From Psilocybe azurescens (lineage: Eukaryota > Basidiomycota > Agaricomycetes > Agaricales > Agrocybaceae), in the NCBI GenBank assembly GCA_023853785.1, contig JAJIRX010000681.1, positions 558,001-622,000 on the forward strand: DNA of 64,000 bases, written 5' to 3'. Under the pieces are notes generated by a model. That model did not search any database, was not told where the DNA came from, and saw only the letters and a program-made list of their open reading frames with translations. Each line of letters starts with the position of its first letter. The stretch's first letter is position 1. A program made the translations under genes and the position numbers. Of the stretch, positions 44,025 through 56,988 are shown piece by piece.

Positions 44025-47000
44025 TTATGATTTACTCTCGATCTGGCCAAGCCTTTCAAGATCTTCCTTTAGTCTATAGTGATCGTCAGCACATCGATAA
44101 CTTGAAAATGGGAAGGGATAAGAGTGGTGGAATATAGATCCTCGAAAAGCATGCTACCGCAGATATTCAAAACCGAGATATAAAACGTACCGGGTAATTT
44201 GTTCTGCGCTTTCTTCCTGGTCTTGTTCCAAGTACTGAATTTCCATTGCTTTACGAGCAATATCTTGCTGGAGTTCACCCACTTTGACGAGTGCAGCCTC
44301 CACTTCGTCTTTCGCAAACTTCATAGCCTTCTCATGGTCGGCTTGAAGATCGTAGACCTTCAAGTTGTGCGCCTCGTGCATCTTTATTAGTTCCTCTTTT
44401 GTGATGCCTGAGGTCGAGGAGGGTATAGTACCATTGCCAGAACTCTTAGGACTGGCCGTTTGTCGGGCCTCGAGGGTAGCTTTTACAGTTGCAAGCTCAC
44501 CCTCCAGATCAGAAAAGCTTGACGAGTAGATCGGACTTTTGTTTCGCCAATGTGTTCATTTCAGCGTTATGTGTATCACGTAGTTTCAGAACTTCATCTG
44601 CGCGACCCTTCGCCGCTTGTTCGAGGTCCCTCGCATGGTTATCAGACAGTTCTGACATTGAAGACCTTGTGAGGTTGAGCATATCCGTCATCGCAGCAAG
44701 GTCATCCTTCGTATTGGCCAATTCTTTGGTCAAACGGGAAATCTCGTTGGCGTGCTCAGGCGACAAGCTGGAAGCTGCCTCAACTTGCGAGCGAGCTGTA
44801 TCGCGTTGTTGAGTAAGGCTTCCTATTTCCGCGCGAGAAGCTTCGACGAAAGATTTGGCCTTGGTAAGGTCATCTTGAGTAGCCTTGAGTTCCAGATTCA
44901 ATGTGTTGATTTGCTTCTGCAAAGCATTGACTTCTGTGTCCAGTAGAGACTTATGCTCGGACTGGAGGTTATCGATGCTCTCTTGATTAGCTTGCCGTAA
45001 TTGAAGCACGGTGACATCAGCATTAGCACGGAACATTTTTAATTCTTCAGAATGTGCCTTTGCCGCTTCATTCTAGAACAAACCATAAATTAATGCTTGC
45101 TTTGAATGAAATTGGGTGGTATTCACCTTTGCACGTTCAAATGCCTCTTGCAAGAGCTGGGCATGCTCATTCTGCACGACCTCAACCTTAGAATTATAAA
45201 TTGATTCTTGGTTCTGAAGGGACAGGATGAGATATGGTAAATCTCGAATCAAGACAACTCACTTTAAGCTCTTGGGAAATCCTCTCGATATCGGCAGCCA
45301 AAGATGCTCGGTGGGCGGCATGAACCTCTTCCAATTCTCCAATCTTAGATGTATGGCTCTCTTCCTTTTGCAGGATGTCCTTCTCAACCTGTTCTTTGGC
45401 TGCTACTGCTTCAAGGAGGTCCGATTTAAGAGCCTCAAGCGAAGCTGCTATTTCGTTATAGCGTTCGGAACCGGCAGCCAGTTCAGTTTCGTGTCGTTCA
45501 ACCAGTAGTGCAAGTTCCTGAGCGTGTGAAGCGTCCTTCTGACTGGCTAATTCATCAGCCATAACAGCAGCAGCTGCCGCCTTTACCAGTTCGCCTTCTA
45601 GAATAGCAACCTGTTTTTGAAGAGTGTCCCTGGTATCCTCAAGGCCGTCCTGAGTTTCCTTTAATTCGAGAATCTCGACTTCAAGCTCGGAGAGTTTGTT
45701 GGCGTTTTCCTCTTTCTCCGCTTTGAGCGATGTTAACTGGGTTTGCAATGCCTCTACTGAAATCAGCTGTTCGCGAAGTTCAGTTAATTGACTCTCTGAT
45801 TCTTGCATCGCTTTCGTATGCACCATTTTGAGGGCGTCCACTTCCTCCGAAATAGCCTTGAGATTAGCTTGAGCCGTCAGAAGTGCTTCATGTTCAATTA
45901 ATGCTGCCTCTGACGCTGAGGTAGTAGAAAGGACGTTGGCCTGTTCAAGAACCTCGATTTTCCCCTCGAATGAGGAGATGTTATTCTCTAGCTCCTGTAT
46001 TCTTGCCTCTAATTTTTCAACGAGAGCATTCTGGGATGAAACCGTGGAGTTGGCAGCCTCGAGCTGTGCGCACATAAGTATATGTATAAAAATATCTATT
46101 GCGGTCAGCGCACCTCTTCCTGGGCAGATTGCAAGGTAGTAGTAAGTTCTTGCAGTCGTTTTTGGACATCGCTGAGAGTATTCAAAGAATCTTTTAATTG
46201 AGATTCAGCATCCTTTCTGGCCTGTTCAGATTCCGTTATTAAGGAGTCCCTTGATTCTATCTGGTTTAACTTGATGGCCAGGGATTGCCCGAGAGTCTCT
46301 ATTTGACTTTCAAGCTCTAAAACCCGCCCATTCTTAGATTCGACGGATTGCGTCGCCTCGGCAAGCTGTATTGAGATCCTATGAGAATAGGACATATATC
46401 AAAGTATATGGCGACTTGCCTGTGCGCGCAGTTCCTCAAGAGCTTTACTATCTTCTTTAACCTCTCTGATCGATGAAATCGAGCCTGTGGTTCTGGTCGA
46501 TTTGGTAGGCGGGGCAACGGAAGACCGCGATATAGTCGAGGTTCGTGTAGCAACAGGAGTCTTGCTAGAACTTGCTACACTGGGTCGTGAAGTCGGAGGT
46601 GCCTTTTTACTGCCTCCGACACAGAGGCACGAGGGCGAGATGTAGGAATGGCAGATGCCCCTTTCGCTGAAGCAGAGGCAACTGAACCCGTAGGAGAGGC
46701 TACTGTACTACGCACAGCGGGACCATCTGAAGAAGGCTTTGCGCTTGTGGAGGTCGATAGGGAAGACCTCACAGGTGGAGGGACTCCTGCCCTTGCTGGG
46801 ACTACGGAAGCTCTTCGGGCAGTCATGGCGGGAGGAACGGAAGGCTTGCTCGATACGGAAGAAGCTAATCTGGATGCAGGAGCGGTAGTTGAGGCCTTTC
46901 GTATGACTGGAACTGTGGCCTTTGGTGGAGCAGAAGATACGGAGGTCGGTGGTTTCGTTCCTGCCGACTTTACAGAGCCAGCACCAAATGTTCCAGAGTT

Positions 47001-47429
47001 GATGATCTGAACAACATAATAAAAAGATCAGACGACGAGGATGTTACAGCAATTCCTTTGGTCACTCACTTTCTTCACAGTTGGTGTAGGAGGGCCACCA
47101 TTTACTTTCTTCGGTGGAACGACCGACATGGACCCTGTCTTCTTAACTCCAGTACCCTCCTTAGGATGAACCACTTTGACGGGTACCTCCTCTGCACTCT
47201 CGATGTGCGCTGGCGTCAGTTCCTCGAGGTTCAGATCGCCGTTCGAAGCTCCTGGGTCTTCTATGTGGTCATCTGGAATAGATATGTTCAGGTAGTGTGA
47301 GTTATGTACCATAAGTGTGATGTTCTTTCCAGCCTGACCTGAATCCTCGTGTTCGGCATCAGTCGTGTCATCATGAGGGGCAAGGCGGTTGTCATAGAGA
47401 GAATCGGGTATCGCAACAATTTCAGCCAT
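44025..47429 (-). CDS. Long coiled-coil protein with basic Ser/Pro-rich head
   Basis: The start MAEIVAIPDSLYDNRLAPHD leads to an acidic then basic Ser/Thr/Pro/Ala-rich region of about 300 residues (for example SSVSSKPSVPPAMTARRASV). A long heptad coiled coil follows, seen as SVESKNGRVLELESQIETLG, ALVEKLEARIQELENNISSF and QADHEKAMKFAKDEVEAAL, ending LERLGQIESKS at 44025-44027. It has about 1000 residues in about seven exons. The build resembles cytoskeletal or Golgi tether proteins, and the basic head could bind microtubules, but no CAP-Gly, GRIP or other named domain is visible. The frame breaks are a missing G at 46613-46614 (SVSEG to SKKAPPTS) and an extra base at 44513-44516 (LLVKL to SDLEGELATV). 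Confidence 0.75.
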
Positions 47430-47752
47430 TATGGAAATCGTAAGGAGAAGGAAGGTAGTCCTCAGTAGTAATTGCCGAGCAAAAAGTCTGTCAAGGTAGT
47501 ACTACAACCAAGAAAGTGAAGTAATTAAAAATGATTGTGGGAAGACATTTCGAGAAATATGATCCAGATACATAAAGGTAAACAAACGCGTCGCGCCCTG
47601 CCAATCAAGTCATAGAGTAATATCATGAAGAGAACATAATCTCAAGTCCTGGGCTCGCCATAGCTATGACCGCTCAAATTGGTAAACGGCTTTATTCTAT
47701 AGATCGCCTATATATAAACACTGGGAGATATTCTTGGTTCCTTTCAAGTCCA
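47430..47752. other. Intergenic stretch between two minus-strand genes
   Basis: This holds the promoter side of the coiled-coil gene and the SHB17 3' flank. Nothing is recognised. Confidence 0.4.
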
Positions 47753-48907
47753 TTAGACGGTAGTTGCTAGATTAAGTCCATTGAGAGCCGGTTCGTCGAG
47801 TGAGTCGTGGTTATAGCTTAAGATCGATACCTAAAGCGCGGGTATTAGGGCTGAGGGATGAGTGAATTACAGTTGGCAAAGACGTACAGATCCGGGTTCA
47901 ACGTTGAAGTGTGTTCCTGTGAGGAAAATATCCTGAATTACTAGCGCCAACTCCGAGCGGGTGAGGCTTACCAAGACACAGTGGGAAGTTAATCCATCGT
48001 GAGATGAGAACACGGCTGAAATGGCCATGAGCAACGATAAGAACGTCTCTGGTGTGTTTACCCTCTTCTTTATACTCCCTGTGGTACTCGCGCACCTGAA
48101 TACGAGCTCAGCAATGAGTTGAGGCAAGGTTCTCTAAGACAGACCTTCTTGATAACGCGGTCAACTCGGGCCTGCATCTCTTCGACCGATTCTCCTCCAG
48201 GACAACTGCAAGTTGATTGAGATTGGATGTATATGAACAATTACAGATTTATATAGAGTCGAACGTACCCATCATTCCATATCTTCCATGTAGGATTTAT
48301 TTTCTTAATTTCGGCAGGTTTTAGCCCCTCATAGTCACCTTGGAAGTTTTCAATGCCATCCTTTGACATAGTATTATGATTATTTACCATAATCCCACTC
48401 CCTGACTTCTTCAGTGAGAACATAATGGGGCAAAACCCCGGTGTGCTCGAAGAGAAGATGGAATGTTTTAGTAGCTCGTTGACGAGGAGATACTTGAGCC
48501 GTGCATATATTCTTTGGATCGAGAAGAACTAATTGTCCGAGTGGGCTTATAGACTAGATAGACGAATAAACCAAGAAACTTACGTCCGTCGCCGACTAAG
48601 AGAGGGGCCATTTTCTTGACTTGTTCGATTCCTGTATTAGTAAGTGGAATGTCAGATCGGCCTGTCTTTTCATAGCCATGAGTTCTCATTGATTTGCCTA
48701 AACGAACTAGGACGCACATGTCTTCTGATAGTAGTGGTTTCCTATCAGTTGTGTCGATAATAAAATAACCATGTTGAATACTTGCCCATTCTGTGACCAT
48801 TCAGTTTGTCCTTGGAATCTTTCAGAATCAGATGCGTTGCGATGTCCTTGAATAAGCTCACCGTGTCTAACGATAAACAAGCGGGGCATTGGACGAGATT
48901 CAGCCAT
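47753..48907 (-). CDS. SHB17: Sedoheptulose-1,7-bisphosphatase-like histidine phosphatase
   Basis: This is a histidine-phosphatase (phosphoglycerate mutase fold) enzyme. Yeast Shb17 dephosphorylates sedoheptulose 1,7-bisphosphate toward ribose synthesis. The start MAESRPMPRLFIVRHG splices to QTEWSQNGQ, giving the catalytic R-H-G motif. TGRSDIPLTNTGIEQVKKMA, CTAQVSPRQRATKTFHLLFE, REWDYGDYEGLKPAEIKK, IWNDGCPGGESVEEMQARVD, the second catalytic histidine in LIVAHGHFSRVLISRW, and the end ILSYNHDSLDEPALNG match Shb17 in order. It has nine exons and no frame break, but the exon after NGQ lacks one residue of the usual G-Q-x-T-G string, so that acceptor is uncertain. Divergent from VPS18. Confidence 0.87.
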
Positions 48908-49275
48908 GATGGGAAGAGGGAACAGTGAGTTGCAAGCCCATCAAAAGCAGAGTAGACTTATATAGAGGGACGGCACTGCATTCGAACTAATACATTTCAA
49001 ACTTTCACAAGCGGTGGTCAAAAGATTTCAGTGTGAAATAAACTTCATGAATTCTCCGTGCTTGACCGTGGAGACTGTAGTAGATTGGATCCCAAATTGA
49101 ATCTGCTCAAGATTAATTTAATTACGATTACTTGCACGGGCCGGTGTCTTCATTACAGTCACATGGTACATGTACATTGTAAGTATGTTAGAGGTCGAGG
49201 ACTCAGCCGCATTCAGTTCTCTCGTCTTCTTGCCACACGTTCACTATATTGACTTCCCCAGCCTTTGCCTGCGTA
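48908..49275. other. Divergent promoter region, SHB17 / VPS18
   Basis: These 368 bases contain no coding pattern. They presumably hold both promoters. Confidence 0.4.
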
Positions 49276-52200
49276 ATGTTTGACGATTGTCTGTCATCAT
49301 CTGGGTCTCTTGCATATTCGTCCTAAATCGCTTAAATCATTATAGATGTTGAACATGCTGTCGGAGACCCCGCGACCCACATTGAACCTTCTGTGCCATT
49401 GCCCAAGCTGCAGTACGAAGGATTTGAGCCTTCACCATATGAACACGATGATGCACGTGCAAACGTAGATGAAGGCCCGGTGTGTATTTCATTGTATTTA
49501 AGCCTGTATCTTGCTGACACTACTTTGGTATGTCCGGACATAGGAAACTGCTTCTGAAGTGAATGTTCTAACCACCCCTGTTTTTGAGCTGGGCAGAGTC
49601 CAATACGCCTTCCCCGCCCCACTTGTCTCTTTCGTCGTCAGCTCTGATATGCTTGCTATGGGATTAGTAACAAACACTATTGTTTTGATTGAGCTATCTC
49701 GCGCAGAGCAGGTCGTCAAAATTCAAATCCCCAGGAAGCCTACCGAGATGCTAATTTACAAACTTTTCATGGATCCGTCGGGAAAACATATCATTATAAC
49801 TTCCGAACAGGCAGAAAATTGGTATCTCTACCGTTCTTGGAAAAAGCCACGACAGCTCAAAGGATTCAAAATGGTCGTCGAAAGTGTCGCTTGGAATAAG
49901 GCCGCTCTCCTTTCCTCAACTCACTCTACATCAACCAGAGAAATCCTGATTGGTTCAAGAAGTGGGACAATTTTTGAAGCTGTTCTCGATGCAGAAGAAG
50001 ACTTCTTCAAATCCCAAGAACGTTATCTGCAGCCTGTCTTTTCCCTTCCAGAACGGCACCCTATTACTGGAATTAAATTCGACTATTTTCCTCCTTCAGA
50101 TCCAAAGAAAGTGCTCGTGCTCGTGACGACACCTACCCGTATCTACCAGTTCTCTGGCCCAACGGACAAGAAGTCTGAAGATACAGGCAGGGTGTTTACT
50201 AGCTTGTTTATGGCGTATCGGGAAACGGCACCAAGTATGATTCATTTCTCCCCCCTTCTCAATCATTTTGACAAAACAACTATCTACAGAGATCCTGGAG
50301 CTCCCTAGCAACCTACAGCACTCAGAATTACACTTTTTCACACCGAATCCTGATCAAGCTCTGTCTCTGCCTAAAAAAAATGGCGTGGATGACTGGTATG
50401 TTTGCCGAAACAGTTTGACATCAGTTGTTAATTGTTGCATCCAAAGGGCCTGGCATATATCATGGGTCTCTGAACGTAGAGACTGACTCAGAAGATCACA
50501 TAGATGCTGCTGCTCTTTTGCCTTATCCTTCCATGCCAAACAGTGACAACACTGAAACCCCACTCTCTTTGAGCTTAACGGAGTTTCATTTTGTTCTTGT
50601 CTACAAGGATAAGGTAGTAGGTATATGCAATCTCGACGACGCACTGACATACGAAGAGTCGTTGCCATTGGTATGTGGATTTTCATCTTTACGAGCGAAT
50701 TTTCACCCAGCCCTATTATTAGAAACCTAATGAGGTGGTTCTTGGGCTTGCAGCAGATCCTGTCCGTAGGACCTATTGGGTCTACACGAATCAATCATTA
50801 TTTGAATTGGTCGTCGGGAACGAAGACCGTGACGTGTGGAAAATTTACCTTGAGAAGGGACAATTCGAAGTTTCACTTCGATATGCCAAAGTCAGTCTTG
50901 AATCTTGTTTTGCTTCGTATTCTATGAACCGACCTTTTAGACTGCTCGCCAACGAGATCAAATCCTGTTTGCTCAGGCCAATCATTTTTTCAACAATGCA
51001 CAGTATTTCCAGGCTGCACAGTGTTATGCTCATTGTTCTGCTACGTTTGAAGAAGTTGCATTGAAATTCTTGGACGTCGGGGAGCGCGATTCACTGCGAT
51101 CATATCTAATCTCAAGACTGGAACGCACGCGGAAGACGGTAGAATCTATTTCGTATTCAACAACTTCTGGTCATTCAGTAATTGCTCGTAGGATTTGACA
51201 CAACGAATGATACTTGCTACTTGGCTTGTCGAGTTCTATCTCAGTAAATGCAACGAACTGGATGACATTGTTGCATCAGAATCGATATCTCAGGACGTGA
51301 ATAACCTTCAGGCAGAAAGGACGATCGTTGAGGAAGATCTGCGACAGTTTTTCGAGACTTATAAAGTGAATCATATTCGGTTATCCTTTTGCTATACTGA
51401 ATTGTTACTATTAGAACAATCTTGACAAAGAAACTGTTTACGACTTGATCCAAGGTCATGGTCGAACGGATATGTATATATTCTATGCTACCACAATCGG
51501 TGACTTCGAGCGGGTCATTGAGCATTCTATCATGGAAGAAGAATGGGTGAAAGCCATTGAAGTTATCAGCCGTCAAGTACGTATTCAAAATTCTTTACGG
51601 CGAGTTAGATGATTTAAATGAGTCGGTAGTCAAATCTCGAACTATATTATCGCTTCGGCCCAGTGCTCATGAACCAAGCACCCAAGGAAACTGTCGATTG
51701 TTGGCTTCGCCAACCTTCACTAAACCCCATGCGTTTGATACCCTCGATCCTTCAGTTGCAACACTCGGTGCGAGACCCTCTGTCGCCCAACCAGGCCATT
51801 CGTTACTTGAACCACGTTATTTTTGAGCAAAACAACACATCTCCGACCATACACAATCTCCTGGTCACCTTTTATGCCTCTCCGTCATCTCCTCCTTCCT
51901 ACTCACTGTCGGACGACGATGGTCCTTTACTCCGTTTTCTCTCTACCTCGCCATCGGATCCAATAACAGGGAAACCCTATTATGATCTTGACTATGCTCT
52001 TCGGCTTTGCAAACTTGCTGGGCGGACACAGGCTTGCGTTCATATTTACTCTAAAATGGGACTTTGGGAAAATAGCGTCGACCTAGCACTGGAAAAAGGA
52101 GACTTGGAGTTAGCCAAAATCAACGCCGATATGCCAGAAGATGACCCATCTTTGAGGAAAAAATTGTGGCTGAAGATCGCGCGCTACGTAGTCCAAGACA

Positions 52201-53150
52201 AGAAAGACATTAAATCGTGGGTGTTTGACCTTTAGGAACATTCTCTTGCTTACACCTTTCAGAGCAATGCGTTTCCTAGAAAACGCTGATTTGCTGAAAA
52301 TAGAAGATATCTTACCCTTCTTCCCCGATTTCGTGGTCATTGACGATTTCAAGGAAGAGATCGCTCATGCTTTAGAAGGATACTCTGCTCAAATTGACAC
52401 CCTAAAGGCCGAGATGGATGAAGCTACACAAACAGCCGAGTCAATCAAACAGGACATAGCATCTCTCAAAAATCGGTTCATCACCATCGATGCTAACGAA
52501 AAATGCTCTAATTGCTCGAATCTTCTTCTATCCAGACAATTTTATGTTTTCCCTTGCCATCACACTTTCCACGCTGACTGTTTAATTGGCCTTGTAAGTT
52601 GTCATATTCTTTCTGGTCGGATCTCTTATTTTACCCGATTCATTAGGCAAAAGAATATTTACCACCACATGCTCTGCGGAGAATCGTTACCTTGCAGAAC
52701 GAACTGATGAAAGACAGCCCTAGGACCAGGGGTAATGTCAGCAAGCCATCGCTGGTGATATCCAATCCTCTGAATGGGCGCCAGCCAGTGACGCAACGAA
52801 CTCTGCTATCGGCCAATTTTGGACCCATCGTAAATCCTTTGCAGAATGGTGCGAAGGCTGCGAACATCCTGGGCCGGAGCGTCATTTCAGCAGGAGATAG
52901 ACTGCGAGATCTGATCATACCGGACGCTCTTGCCACCTTGGTTTCAACACCTAATTGGTTGCCTGGTATTGGAGGAGGTAACCGTTCAACAGGTGAAGAG
53001 ATTACAGTCAGCCAAAAGAAATTGGAAACCATGAGGGTGGAGCTAGAGGATCTTTTATCCAGCAGTTGCCCATTATGTGAAAGTGTGGTTGCTGGACTGG
53101 ACAAGCCGTTCGTTCTGGAAGGCGAAGTGGGCTCGTCTTGGACTTTGTAA
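49276..53150 (+). CDS. VPS18: VPS18/Pep3, HOPS and CORVET core subunit
   Basis: Vps18 is a class C Vps protein that tethers endosomes and vacuoles. The first exon MFDD splices to YVEHAVGDPATHIEP. The N-terminal propeller has KIQIPRKPTEMLIYKLFMDP, then the hallmark AWMTGPGIYHGSLNVET and VLGLAADPVRRTYWVYTNQS. The clathrin-repeat-like alpha-solenoid has AQANHFFNNAQYFQAAQCYA, RFGPVLMNQAPKETVDCWL, and YDLDYALRLCKLAGRTQACV. The C-terminal RING-like end reads C-S-N-C then FYVFPCHHTFHADCL, with the last pair in SSSCPLCES. There are about 15 exons and 1050 residues. One extra A in the A8 run 50373-50380 breaks the frame just before AWMTG; all else fits. Confidence 0.93.
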
Positions 53151-53195
53151 AGTTGATGGTATATATTTCGCTAGTACTCGTACATTCTAATGCCA

Positions 53196-53734
53196 TTAGA
53201 AATCAGCTCGTAAATAGTTCAAATTAATGGTTGATCTTTTAGTTCTTCCTTCGCGACGACGCATTCTAGCGGCCTTTCGTGCACCCATCTGGATTTGGAA
53301 TAAAGAGTGAAACCTAAGGAAAGGAGGAGATGATGATGGTGCACACCTGAGCTTTAGCTTCCTCCAATCTCCTTTTGTCCTCTGCTATACGCTTGCGCTC
53401 CGTTGTCACCTCCCGGCGGCTATGGCAAAGTCAGAGAACGAAATTGCTATTAACATGGATATGCTCACCGTTGAAGCTCTGCCTGCTTTTCTTCCTTTAG
53501 TTCGTTTTCTAGCTTTTTGATAGCGAGAGCTTTCTGTATTTTTGCATCCGGACTTCCCAGCTCTTGGTTTTCACACCATCTTGAAGATGTGTCCGGCTAG
53601 CAATGAGGTCGAATGATGCGGTGCAAAGCAGATAGACTAGACTAGACCTACACTGTTGCTGTCTTGCGTTCCTTCCATGACTTGCCAGAAACACGGCCAT
53701 TAGAAGAGGAGGCTAGGGTAAGGATTTCGGACAT
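53196..53734 (-). CDS. CGR1: rRNA-processing protein CGR1
   Basis: Cgr1 is a small, very basic nucleolar coiled-coil protein for 60S pre-rRNA processing. The start MSEILTLASSSNGRVSGKSW leads to KERKTATV, spliced to RTHLQDGVKTKSWEVRMQK. After a missing A in the run 53539-53543 comes QKALAIKKLENELKEEKQAE, then RRREVTTERKRIAEDKRRLE and MGARKAARMRRREGRT. The order W-x-x-R-M-x-x followed by a K/E helix and an R/K end is typical. As written the last exon stops at 53196. If another A were missing at 53237-53240 it would stop earlier, at 53224, with the family-like end TKKINH. There are four exons and about 115 residues. Confidence 0.85.
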
Positions 53735-54091
53735 GGTGGATGCAGAAAGAAAAGAAGTCCCACGATCATATTGATGGACAACTGACTTTGCCAGTGTCAG
53801 ATTTGGGTCAGATTGGTACTCATTTGATTCAAATTTAATTAGCGAATTGGTTATGGGGCAGGGTATGTATATCTTCTAAATAACACAGCCAACAGTCAAG
53901 AGCTGTGGTCGAGATAGATGGAACATTCATGATTGCGGCGGTGATTTTTAAAAGCGCCTCAAGTTGTGCATGTTTGGAATTTAGTCGACGTAAACTTGAG
54001 CTTGGTTTGTTGCTTTAGTTTTTCAGCCAGCGACACCTTTTTTCCTGGGGGAGCTAAGCTCGCCCACTTTCCTTTCTTTTATTTTATAGTT
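53735..54091. other. Divergent promoter region, CGR1 / Ser-rich protein
   Basis: About 357 bases without a coding pattern or repeat. Confidence 0.4.
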
Positions 54092-56668
54092 ATGTATAGG
54101 TCTCCTCCCTCTTCTCAAGATACCCATGATGACCATCTCCGAAATCTTCTCGACCAACGTTCTACCCGTGCGGACATCCAGGGTCGCTTCTCCACTATCT
54201 CGGAGTATACGGACACCCCGTCGGTCTACAGTCGCACTAATTTCTCCCCACGAGTCCCCGACCGAAGGCCCCCACGATCTGTACCGCACCGACTATGATG
54301 GTACATCGCCAATTTCCCCGTGTGTGCCCCGTTCTAATGATGCACATATTCATGATCAACCTACCAGTATGCTCGATCTTGACGAAGATTCTCGCTCTTC
54401 ATTTGCCCCATCAGAGAGCAATGATGACGAACCGCTACCCTATGACGGCGGGGGAGATGAAATTGAGACCGCAACTCGAATGAGTTATCTTGGGCCTAAG
54501 ATGCGCTTTCATTCCCGTGCACCCTGGGAGATGGAAGGAGACACGCTGGAGGAAGACGACGAAGCAAACCAGGTCTCCCGCCACTTCCAGCCCGGCCACT
54601 CATTTGGTCGCTCGTCCGGGTCCAAGTTCGACTCTTCCCGGTCCTCTAGTCCAAGGCTAAGTTTCAACAGCCGTCCAAGCGGCGAATCTTCAAGTTCGCA
54701 CATTCCGCCCAAGAGATCATTTGAAACCATTAGTTCTCAAATGTCATATCCTAGAGGTGCTCTATAGTATGTATTTCCTTACTGTTACTTTTTTTATTTA
54801 ATCCCGAACTTATACTTTGATGTCGCAGCGCTTTAGCCCAGGAAAGTTTGTCAACTAATTCTCTTGCTCGAGCGGCTCCTCCTAAGGAAACTCTCCGTAG
54901 CAAATTTTCTTTTGGAAGACTCCGACCAGATATACCCACAGTCTCTTTGCCTCAATCTCCTGTCCGCGGTCGATTTCCCTCTTCTCCGAGAGGTCACGAA
55001 CAACCATCTTTTAAATTCGAACCACACACTCGTTCCAACAACACACATTACGCCAACAAGAGTCTTGCCAACTCAACCCAAGAATCAATGCACCCATACG
55101 CCAATCCAGATCTTGTAGTATCCTACGCCGATGACGAAACAGAAAGCTTCATCACACACAATGTACAGCTCCCCCGAAACGATTCAAACATCACCATTAT
55201 GGAATCTTCTTCGACCGATTCTATGATGAAGTCAAGTTCACGGTCAACCTTGACCCCAGATACATCAGTCAATTCTATTACATCGAAGCATCGTGCTTCG
55301 TCAATATTGACGAAAAGTATTTCTTCCCCGTGCCGGTTGTGGGCCCACCCCAACGGCTTGATTCAGTGGCTTCCGACAACTATAGTATTCGCTCTTTACC
55401 GCCGAACTGTAAGCAATCTTCCGGGCTGGACAGAGCGTGATATTCCACCCACTTTCTCCCTGATTTCATTGGAGGAAGCCAGAGCACAGCGCACCCGAAG
55501 CTCTACCGTCACCGTACCGTCGAGAATTTCAGTCTCGACCGGCTTGGCAGAATCTTCGACACCGTTTCCTACTGGAGACGCAGAGAGCTTGAGCACACCC
55601 GACCCTGCGCCATACGCATCATTTCGTGCACGAGGTCGTTCTATAAGCACTGGTGCTAAAGCCAAGAATATGCAGACCATCGTAGGTCCCCTAAGCTAGA
55701 GCATCGTGATTCAGAGCCTACCTCTGTCAATCAGCCATCAGTAGGCGTCCCGCCTACTGTCAAAACATTAAAACACAAAGAAAAGCGGTTTTATGCGCCT
55801 CTTCAGCGGAGGGAAAACACCAGAGAAGGATGGACAAAGCAGTCCTCCACCTGTCCCCTCTTTACCGGACACACTCGTCCAATCCCACTCAATTCAGAGG
55901 GCCCCTAAAAGCGTTGTTCATCGCATACCGGTGCCCAGCCTTCCACCGGCGCTACTTGAAATCCCTACTTCTGAAAACAGTGTCTCGGCTCTAAACGAGA
56001 GCGAATCTTTGAAATCGAATCTTAGCCCTAAGCGCACTTCTCCTCCTACCCTTACCATCAATACTATTTCACAAGTGTTTCCCTCTCGATCTTCCACGTC
56101 TCACATGCGTTTGAATACATTTGAACGATCTTTCTTGAACGAACAGCCGCAAAGCGCACCCGCCCACGTCTCCCAGTTTCCAACATTGCGATTACGCCCT
56201 GTTTCAACTTTATTCAGCGCCCACTTCGGGGACCACATTGTCACAGGGGAATCGAGGTCATCTGACGAGGCAACCGATCCAGATACTCCCAGGTCTTCGA
56301 GTCCTAATAATGGCTTAATGTCGCCCATAACACCTTCTTCTGTCTTCGCTCGCGGCAATGATAAAACCCAAGTATCTTTGCTCTCTTCTCAAGACCAGTC
56401 CAATCTAGAAGCCCTTCAGGAAGAATTTGATTCATCCAAAAAGGCGTGGCAGCGTCATATATGGGAGTTGGAAGGACAAGTGCGTGACCTAAAAGTGGAA
56501 TTGGCGGAAACGAAAGCAACAAACAATGGTGAATACTGCCAAACCTGCGGAAGAGGCAAAAGATGGAATCTGCGGTTTCCACCTCGAAAGCCAACGGTAT
56601 CCTCAATAGACCCAGAGCAAGAACAGGGGTCTCATCTCGATTCGGCAATGGACTACCTTGAGAGGTGA
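54092..56668 (+). CDS. Ser/Pro-rich disordered protein with C-terminal helix and CxxC
   Basis: The start is MYRSPPSSQDTHDDHLRNLL. About 810 residues, mostly disordered, are rich in Ser, Pro, Thr and Arg (SSRSSSPRLSFNSRPSGESS, LPQSPVRGRFPSSPRG). A short predicted helix near the end (LEALQEEFDSSKKAWQRHIW, ELEGQVRDLKVELAETKA) is followed by C-Q-T-C-G-R-G-K. I do not recognise the family. Two introns (near 54767 and 55408) fit. Four one-base breaks are inferred from coding character only: extra T at 54241-54243, missing C at 55326-55329, missing C at 55688-55691 (before KLEHRDSEPTS), and extra T at 55789-55792 (RFMRLFSGGK). Without the corrections the gene splits into several frames. Confidence 0.6.
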
Positions 56669-56988
56669 TGTCTCGCCCACACATTCTCTTATCCAGAGGC
56701 AGGACTTTGTATATTATTAACGTTGGCTTACGCTCGTCTCTTCCAATATACCTCGACTTTTCCAAAGGTCATGGCTTACTATTTTTAACAAGCGATGTTT
56801 AACTATCCTTTATTTGTTGTATTGGCCTTCCTGTCTTTTATCGTTCTTTAAATTTCTCATTTCAATTTTATTATGTAGGTACTTTGATCAAGGCTCCTTT
56901 TGTTCAATTCCTTTAACTTCAATTCTTGATTTGTTTGTTTTAATATGTTGGTTATTTAACCCTATAATACCATTACACATTTTGAGTC
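56669..56988. other. Intergenic stretch between convergent genes
   Basis: This is T-rich 3' flank of the Ser-rich gene and SEC39. No feature is recognised. Confidence 0.4.

Noticed and set aside
53966..54298. Upstream start MHVWNLVDV for the Ser-rich gene
   Set aside because: This part of the frame precedes the better start MYRSPPSS, crosses a TC-rich leader and lacks the composition of the protein.
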